A DNA stretch of 64,000 nucleotides from Budorcas taxicolor (Eukaryota; Chordata; Mammalia; Artiodactyla; Bovidae). The translations under genes and the position numbers were made by a program. Within the stretch, counting starts at the first letter, position 1. Each line of letters starts with the position of its first letter. Below, piece by piece: positions 57,363 to 64,000 of this stretch. The notes beneath the pieces are model-generated. The model worked only from the letters and a program-made list of their open reading frames with translations, was not told the DNA's origin and did not search any database. The stretch is from assembly GCF_023091745.1 (NCBI RefSeq), contig NC_068915.1, positions 55,858,001-55,922,000 of the forward strand. Direction: 5' to 3'.

Positions 57363-58485
57363 TTTAAAAAAGTGATCTTTAATCCTTCCTATGTATTTGC
57401 CTTTCCTGTTGGGATTTTCCCTTGCAAAATTTCTGTAGAGAAATCAGCTGATAGCCTTATGGGGATTCTCTTGTATATGACTTTGTTTCTTTTTGTTTCT
57501 CTCTTGCTGTCTTTAGAATTCTTTGTCTTTAGCTTTGCCTTATTAATTGTAATGTCTTGGTGTGGATCTGTTTGGTTTTATCTTGTTTGGGACCCTCTGT
57601 GCTTCTTGTACCTTTATATATGTTTCCTTTAGGTTTGGGAAACTTCTATCTATAATTTATTCAAATGCATGTTTGCTTCCCTTTTCTTTCTTTTCTCCCT
57701 CTGGAATGTTGGCATGCAGTATGTTTTCCCATAAATCTTGTATGTTGCTTTTTTTTTTTTTTATTTGCCTGCTGTTCGGATTAGGTGATTTCCATTATTG
57801 TATCTTCCAGCTCACCCATGCATTCTCCTGTGTCATTTAGTGCTATTCTTTGCTTCTACAGTGATTTTTATCTCAGAAATTGGCTCACCTTTTTTTCGTT
57901 TGGGCCATCTTTATAATTTCTAGTTCTTTCTTAAAATGAGCTGTGCTTAGATTCTCTTTCCTAATTCAGTTAGCATTTTTCTTAATTTCTTGTCTGGGAG
58001 ACAGATTATCCCTGTTTCATTGTCTGCCCCCACCACCCCACCCCGCCCAGGGGTTCTCTCTTGCTCTTTTAATTGAGAGTAGTTCCTCTGCCTTTTGATC
58101 TTACTTTTAACTTTCTCTGTCTCTATGAATCTAGGTAAAAGCATAATCGATTGTGGTCTTGAACTTTTTTTTTTTTTTAATGGGAGCATTCCTATGTAGA
58201 AAGCATGTGCACAGTGTTTTTGGTATGAAGACTAGATTTGATGTAGATGCCAGTCACGTTTTTTCTCAGGGTATGCTGGTCAATATCTTCTTGGTATGGG
58301 TTGTGGCTGGTGTTGAAGTAACTAGAGCCTGTGCATGGTGTGAGGTGGGACTTCATTTCTGCTCAGTGGCAGTTACTTACCTGTCCAAGATGGTGCCTTC
58401 TCTCAAGTCGCTAGGGTCAGGCTCAAGCTGGCACTATTCTCTTTAAGTGTACGTATTTTCTTCCCTGGAGTCTTTGCCCTAAAGA

Positions 58486-58682
58486 AGTAGTGAAGTGAAA
58501 GTCACTCAGTTGTGTCCGACTTTTTGCGACTCCATGGACTACATGGTCCATGGAATTCTCCAGGCCACAATACTGGAGTGGGTAGGATTTTCCTTCTCCA
58601 GGGGATCTTCCCAACCCAGGGATTGAACCCACGTCTCTCATATTGCAGGTGGGTTCTTTACCAGCTGAGCTACCAGGGAAGG
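58486..58682 (-). mobile_element. Bov-tA type SINE
   Basis: Minus-strand SINE, from GTCACTCAGTTGTGTCCGAC to the inverse head TGAGCTACCAGGGAAGGA. It lies in the fifth L1 5' UTR. Confidence 0.9.
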
Positions 58683-58782
58683 ATTGTTATGAAGGTTAAA
58701 TGAATTAATATACACAAAACACTATGTTTCTATAACATAATAAATGCTCCATAAACGTTTGCTATGATTATCATGTTTCCTT

Positions 58783-59340
58783 TTAGTTCAGTTCAGTCAC
58801 TCAGTCATGTCCGACTCTTTGTGACCCCATGGCCTGTAGCATGCCAGGCCTCCTTGTCCATCACCAACTCCCAGAGTTTACTCAAACTCATGTTCATTGA
58901 GTCGATGATGACATTCAACCATCTCACCCTCTGTCATCCCCTTCTCCCAGCTTCAGTCTTTCCCAGCATCAGGGTCTTTTCCAGTGAGTCAGTTCTTCTC
59001 ATCAGATGGCCAAAGTACTGGCGTTTCAGCTTCAACATCAGTCCTTCCAATGAATATTCAGGACTGATTTCCTTTAGGATGGGCTGATTGGATCTCCTTG
59101 CAGTCCAAGGGATTCTCAAGAGTCTTCTCCAACATCACAGTTCAAAAGCATAAGTTCTTTGATGCTCAGTTTTCTTTATAGTCCAACTCTCACATCCATA
59201 CATGACTACTGGAAAACCCATAGCTTTGACTAGAAGGACCTTTGTTGGTAAAGTAACATCTCTGCTTTTTAATATGCTGTCTGGGTTGGTCACAGCTGTC
59301 TAGGTCATGCTGTCTAGGTCATGCTGTCTAGGTTGGTTAT
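58783..59340 (-). mobile_element. BovB 3' fragment with tandem end
   Basis: The minus-strand BovB runs from its 3' tail to the LLLGRKVMTNLDS region. Its 5' border at 59275-59340 contains a CTGTCTAGGTCATG-like 14 bp unit repeated two to three times. Confidence 0.9.
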
Positions 59341-59930
59341 AGAAGTAGAGTGTTGAATTGAGTGGTTTCTGTGCCCTTAAGAGATCTGACATGCTGCTTG
59401 TGTAGGTGTCTACAGCTCCACTCGGAAGCAGCCCAAGGCTGTGTCTTTTCCCCCATTGTGGTCATCCCAGATCTGATGCTGTGTTTTCATGTGGTATGTG
59501 GGAGGCTTGGCTGGGACTGGGAATTGCAGCATGTTGCTTGTGGGAGTTCAAACAGCTGAGTTGCTCTCAGAAGTCTGGGCTGCTTCTAGGGAGCTATTTG
59601 AGTAAGGGCCAGCCTTGGCCACTGCTGTTCTGCCTGGACTACTCTCCAGACCTGGGTTGCCTTTGCATTTCTAGATCAAGTATTTTCTCAGGTCCTGGCT
59701 GCCCTAGACCCAGTGCCAAGCTATGGTGTAGAGCAAGCACTGCCAGGATGCTTGCTTAGTTCAGACTGGGGAGTGAAGTGGCAGCTGCTAGAAGAGACCT
59801 CTGGCTGCTCTGATTAGTGGCACACCAGCCTCTGTGCCCTGTCCCACATTGAGATGTGTTTTTGATATGTTAGTGGGGGAAGGTGAGTTCCACATTCTCT
59901 ACTCCATGTTTCTTACCCTAGTATAGGTAC

Positions 59931-61330
59931 ATGATTAATATTAAAGTTTATTTTTCTTTAAGCCAATTAAATAGTTCTCTTTTATAAATTAATTTTGAAA
60001 ATGTCATCTGGTGGTATAAATATATATATTTTTATGTATTATATATATATTTCATATACATATTTCTATTTGTATATATATATATAATTTATAGACACAC
60101 ACAAACATACAGACATGGAGAACCTATAGCTTTCATTCTAAAATTCTAGTAATGAATCATGTAGAATAATGCAAAACTACCTAGATTATAAATTACGTTT
60201 GACTCCAGATTGCGTCTAGAAGACAGAACAAGTTAAGGTTACCTGGGTTACCTGCTCTCATGGCTAATGGCTTTTTACTAATATCTGTGGAAAAGATTTT
60301 AACAACTTACTGACCAGAGACATATTAATATGTTTTTTGCTACCTAAATGTTATTGGTCAGAGACATTTTAATATCCACTGTAACAAATCACCAGCCACA
60401 CGTTAGTTTTTGCAAAAGTCTCCTGATCATTAATGTGTGGAGATTTGCATTTGCCTTTGAGTAATCTTATGGAGACTGTGAACTAGATTCGGGGGAAGGA
60501 AACTTCTATAGAAGTTTACATTTTAAAATGCCTCTTTTTCTCTCATTTTTTTATAGCCTTAAGCAATCGTGGGCAATGTTTTAAATAGCTCCTAGAGTGT
60601 TTACATTTCAAAGACATAATATTCTATCTTCAAGGGGCAGAGAAAGAATTCAAGGGCTTTTTTTCTAGGAGTTTTGGATCATTTGTTTATCAGAAGTCTT
60701 GGGTAATTACTGTTCAAAATTTTCTCCTATATTAGTGGTTGTGCACCATGTGGTGCTTCATCATTTTTGTTGTTAGTCACTACAACATCCTTCCCTTACT
60801 CTCTTCACTTTCCCAGGAGTTCCACCTCTTGGTGTCTTAATCAGGCTTTTCCAGAAGTGCTCAGGCTTTAATCTGTGGCAGTGTGTGACCTCCTACTTTG
60901 CAAATTGGCATACCAAGATCTCCAGCTTATTATCATTCTCTCCCACCTTGTCTGCCAGCCCAAAGCTAGCAGAGTCATGGACACCTGCACATTCTTCTCT
61001 ACCTCAGCCCTTCTTTCAGCTTTCTATCTCAAACTTTAGTCTCTAGTTGGATGTTGATGTTGGGCTAACCTATCCTCAGTACAGGCCCACCTACTACACA
61101 GCCATTGATCTCGTTCTTTGCCAGTGCATCAGACAAGTCCCCATTTTGGGAGCATCTCATATTCACTCCATGTTCCAAAAGTGTCTTACATACATCCTAC
61201 CCCTCCCCACATAAAGGTCAGTGGCCAATCAGGATTTCCCCCATGGATTTCTCTTTTCCAAGACCCACTGTTTTCTACTGGATGGCTCACCACTTCCTGG
61301 TTCACTACCTCCAGAATTCCCTGGATGAAA
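59931..61330. other. Unassigned; AT microsatellite
   Basis: TA-rich microsatellite at about 60017-60090. No gene seen. The minus-strand frame 61186-61374 (62 codons) shows no motif I can name; it could be ERV leader sequence next to the LTR-like block. Confidence 0.4.
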
Positions 61331-61745
61331 TCTGAAACTGGGACCCTCATACATGGAAGGCAAGGAGAGACCAAAGAAAGAGGCAGATCACTCCAGATTG
61401 GCAGGTGGCAGATTTAATAAGCAAGGGAACATCCGTGCAAGGCATATTGTGCATTACCAAAAGATGAATAGATTTCTGCACCCACTCACCAGGATCTTAG
61501 AAGTTTATATAAAGCCTTAACTGGGTTTAGTCATGTATACTGTCCAGATGGTCTCAGTAATACATCATGCTCTCTCATTTCTGCATCCTTGATAATGGAT
61601 CTCTCTGTGGGAATGGTGTGCAGAAGAAACATTCCAAAGACAGAGGAAAGAAGGAACCTCTGATTGCCTGGGTCCAGGTCATGGGTCATATGGTCATCAT
61701 GTCATCTTTATGGTCTCCTCCAACAACACTGGTGATAATAATAAT
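61331..61745 (-). mobile_element. LTR-like sequence related to 48.5 kb
   Basis: Similar in order and content to 48556-48900: AAAGAAAGAGGCAGATCACTC, AAGCAAGGGAAC, GCAAGGC, TTTATATAAAGCC and GTCCAGATGGTCTCAGTAA all have counterparts there. A TATA-like TATATAA on the minus strand lies at 61504-61510. It may be a solo LTR or the 5' LTR of the same old provirus. Confidence 0.6.
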
Positions 61746-61794
61746 GTAGAGACAGAGATTATAAAACAAGGGATAGAGGACAACAACCTGAATA

Positions 61795-61900
61795 GTTTAC
61801 AGATGAGGAAATTGAAATATGAAATATTGAGAAATTTGCCCCCAGTTCCACTGTAGTAAGTGGAAGACTTGGAATAAAATCTCAGGATGTCTTACTGCAG
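61795..61900 (+). repeat. MIR SINE remnant
   Basis: TTTACAGATGAGGAAATTGA followed by a TTTGCCCCCAGTTCCACTG-like stretch and GTAAGTGGAAGACTTGGAAT match the MIR core layout. Confidence 0.72.
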
Positions 61901-62965
61901 AGATTTTCCATTTCAGTTTTCTTCTATGTTGTCTCTCCCTGAAGAGGGGAGAGAATAAATAATCAGCTCACTAGAAACTGGGTGTATGCCCCAAAACATT
62001 TCCTAGCAGCCTAAAGGTAAGAGAGTTCCTAATATTTCCTACCATATTTTATAAACCTCAGTGAGGAGAGAATTCCTATATGGATTTTAGAAAACATTAT
62101 CTTGCAGACCATAAGGAAACATTTTTTTGAAGTTTTATGGGAAAGCATAGGCCATTGTTCCCAAAGGTGGTGTGTGAAAACAGTTAGCAATGATGGTGAA
62201 AGTTCTGTCTGCAGGCCTTGCCCATAACCCTCACTAATCACAGTACTGAACAAGGAAACCAGAAAGTTTAAGCTTTTCCCTCTACCTGTTCAGGTCAGAG
62301 CAGAACTAATTCATCAAGTTCAGCAAAAATCCAAAAACAGTGAGTGAGAGGCACAGAGTTTGTAATATCTTTAGGTCCGTAAGATGACTTTCATTAGATA
62401 GAAACGTGTGAAGAAACTATGTTCTGATCATATTAACATATAAATAAATTCACTGAATACAAATAATTCTTTTACATGAATAGTCAAGCAACAGACCATT
62501 CAGGGGCCCACCTCTGTGGTGACCCTATGCAAGCTGGCAGCACCTTCAGAGTCTTACATGACTTCGGAGATCCAGGCTGGAACTCTCATCCCTTCCAGGT
62601 GATGTGGATCTCTAGGACTGACTTAGAATGAGCGAGTCTTCATCAGCTGTAGATCCTGTAGATTCTTTCCACCACAGTCTGTGCCTCTCAGATCAGTGTG
62701 TGGAGGTGAGGTCTGCAGCTGCAGACTGCGGTAAGCATTCTCCAGACTGAAACAGCTCCCAGTACCTAGACAAGAGAGGCAGCCTTTCACTAGGTGCCCC
62801 TCATCCAAGAAAATCTAAGTTCTGACAAGGTACAGTCTATTCTGGACACAGCTTAGATCTAAACACAGATAGGTCTAAACTCATTCCAGTTACTGTGTTA
62901 AAATTAATACATTTTCCACCCTCATAGCTTTGATCATAATCAAAATTATAAACCACTCTAGTCAT
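61901..62965. other. Unassigned DNA, no gene seen
   Basis: Mixed-composition sequence with no frame above 74 codons and no repeat that I recognised. Confidence 0.4.
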
Positions 62966-62973
62966 TTGTTCAA

Positions 62974-63195
62974 ATAGGGCTTCCCAGATGGTGCTAGTGG
63001 TAAAGAACCCGCCTGCCAATGCAGGAGACTTAAAAGAAGCAGGTTCAATCCCTGAGTTTGGAAAATCCCCTGAAGGGGGTCCTGGCAACCCACTCTAGTA
63101 TTCTTTCCTGGAGAATCCCGTGAGAGAGGAGCCTGGAAGGCTGCAGTCCACAGGGTCACACAGAGTCGGATATGACTGAAGTGACTTCGCACATG
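62974..63195 (+). mobile_element. Bov-tA type SINE with TSD
   Basis: Plus-strand SINE from GGGCTTCCCAGATGGTGCTA to GTCGGATATGACTGAAGTGA. CTAGTCAT occurs at 62958-62965 and 63196-63203. Confidence 0.9.
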
Positions 63196-63271
63196 CTAGT
63201 CATCTAGTCTATTCAATACAAACATCCTGTTTTGTATCAGTTTTACTTTTATACTTTCCCCTATACTAACT

Positions 63272-63673
63272 TCCAAATTGGTTCTGAATAGGAAAAGGAG
63301 TACGTCAAGGCTGTATATTGTCACCATGCTTATTTAAGTTATATGTAGAGTACATCACGAGAAACGCTGGGCTGGTGAAGCACAAGCTGCAATCAAGATT
63401 GCCGAGAAAAATAGCAATAACCTCAGATATGCAGATGACACCACTCTTATGGAAGAAAGTGAAGAAGAACTAAAGAGCCTCTGATGAAAGTGAAAGAGGA
63501 GAGTGGAAAAGTTGGCTCAAAGCTCAACATTCAGAAAAGTAAGATCATGGCATCTGGTCCCATCATTTCATGACATATAGATGGGGAAATAGTGGAAACA
63601 GTGGCTGACTTTATTTTTTGGGGCTCCAAAATCACTGCAGATGGTGACTGCAGCCAGGAAATTAAAAGATGCT
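63272..63673 (+). mobile_element. BovB RT fragment, plus strand
   Basis: From the DWFQIGKG region through YADD (AGATATGCAGATGAC near 63425) to EIKRCF. It is broken by small indels near 63377 and 63481, and the minus-strand BovB at 63674 interrupts it. It may continue beyond the window. Confidence 0.9.
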
Positions 63674-64000
63674 TCAGTTCAGTTCAGTTCAGTTGCTCAG
63701 TCGTGTCCGACTCTTTGCGACCCCATGAATCGCAGCATGCCAGGCCTCCCTGTCCATCACCAACTCCTGGAGTTCACTCAAATTCACATCCATTGAGTCA
63801 GTGATGCCATCCAGCCATCTCATCCTCTGTCATCCCCTCCTCCTCCTGCCACCAATCCCTCCCAGCATCAGAGTCTTTTCCAATGAGTCAACTCTTCGCA
63901 TGAGGTGTCCAAAGTACTGGAGTTGCAGCTTTAGCATCATTCCTTCCAAAGAACACCCAGGGCTGATCTCCTTTAGAATGAACTGGTTGGATCTCCTTGC
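63674..64000 (-). mobile_element. BovB 3' end, minus strand, runs off window
   Basis: It starts with four TTCAG units and CAGTCGTGTCCGACTCTTTG and continues in minus orientation to the window edge. It is little diverged, so younger than the BovB piece that it cuts. Confidence 0.93.

Larger units (their letters stand above)
53088..59930 (-). mobile_element. Fifth L1, long, with nested insertions
   Basis: Left to right: inverse L1 3' UTR (53088-53460), ORF2 (53460-57120), the ORF1 region (57400-58000) and a 5' UTR that ends near 59930 after AAGGTGAGTTCCACATTCTC. The minus strand at 55556-55804 encodes ORF2 C-terminal sequence (FFLELEQKTLKFVWNHRRP). Part of the ORF2-ORF1 boundary seems missing near 57370-57410. 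BovB, L1 and SINE pieces are nested. No TSD was found. Confidence 0.75.

Noticed and set aside
60301..60365. Two copies of a CAGAGACATNTTAATAT-like motif
   Set aside because: Too short and imperfect to separate from chance in AT-rich DNA.

Overview
The window is intergenic DNA from a ruminant, most likely cattle or a close bovid. The evidence is the repeat content: at least a dozen BovB (RTE-clade) LINE copies, many Bov-tA/BOV-A2 SINEs that share the BovB 3' end, a CHR-type cetartiodactyl SINE, ruminant-style L1 elements and class I endogenous retrovirus (ERV) remnants. I found no host protein-coding gene, tRNA or rRNA. Nearly every long open frame is a decayed retrotransposon frame or the antisense shadow of one. 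Family names come from recognition by eye; no database search was run.

Layout. 1-12.6 kb: old L1 and MIR pieces, three sizeable BovB copies (3.1-4.6 kb plus; 5.4-6.8 and 8.2-9.6 kb minus) and SINEs, then about 2.8 kb of mostly unassigned DNA. 12.65-44.1 kb: my reading is that this is one ancient, nearly full-length minus-strand L1. Its own sequence sums to about 7.4 kb. Nested insertions, many with exact target-site duplications (TSDs), stretch it to about 31 kb. They include three further minus-strand L1s (22.9-25.5, 26.2-33.3 and 35.4-40.1 kb), a BovB with an inverted 5' half (17.4-21.65 kb), several BovB 3' ends, about a dozen SINEs, two LTRs and an ERV env-to-LTR RNA copy with a poly(A) tail (41.5-42.9 kb). 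44.2-47.2 kb: a second BovB with an inverted 5' end. 48.5-50.3 kb: a minus-strand ERV remnant with LTR-like and env-like parts. 53.1-59.9 kb: another long minus-strand L1 with nested BovB, L1 and SINE pieces. 61.3-61.75 kb: a second copy of the 48.5 kb LTR-like sequence. 63.3 kb to the end: a plus-strand BovB broken by a minus-strand BovB.

Nothing here works together as a pathway. The logic is historical: L1 and BovB supplied the reverse transcriptase and endonuclease, the SINEs and at least one retroviral RNA were copied in, and the nesting order gives relative ages. The most notable items are the 31 kb nested L1, two BovB 5' inversions bounded by perfect TSDs, a perfect 10 x 32 bp CpG-bearing array inside an L1 5' UTR, and the poly(A)-tailed ERV copy. 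I saw no convincing new gene system.
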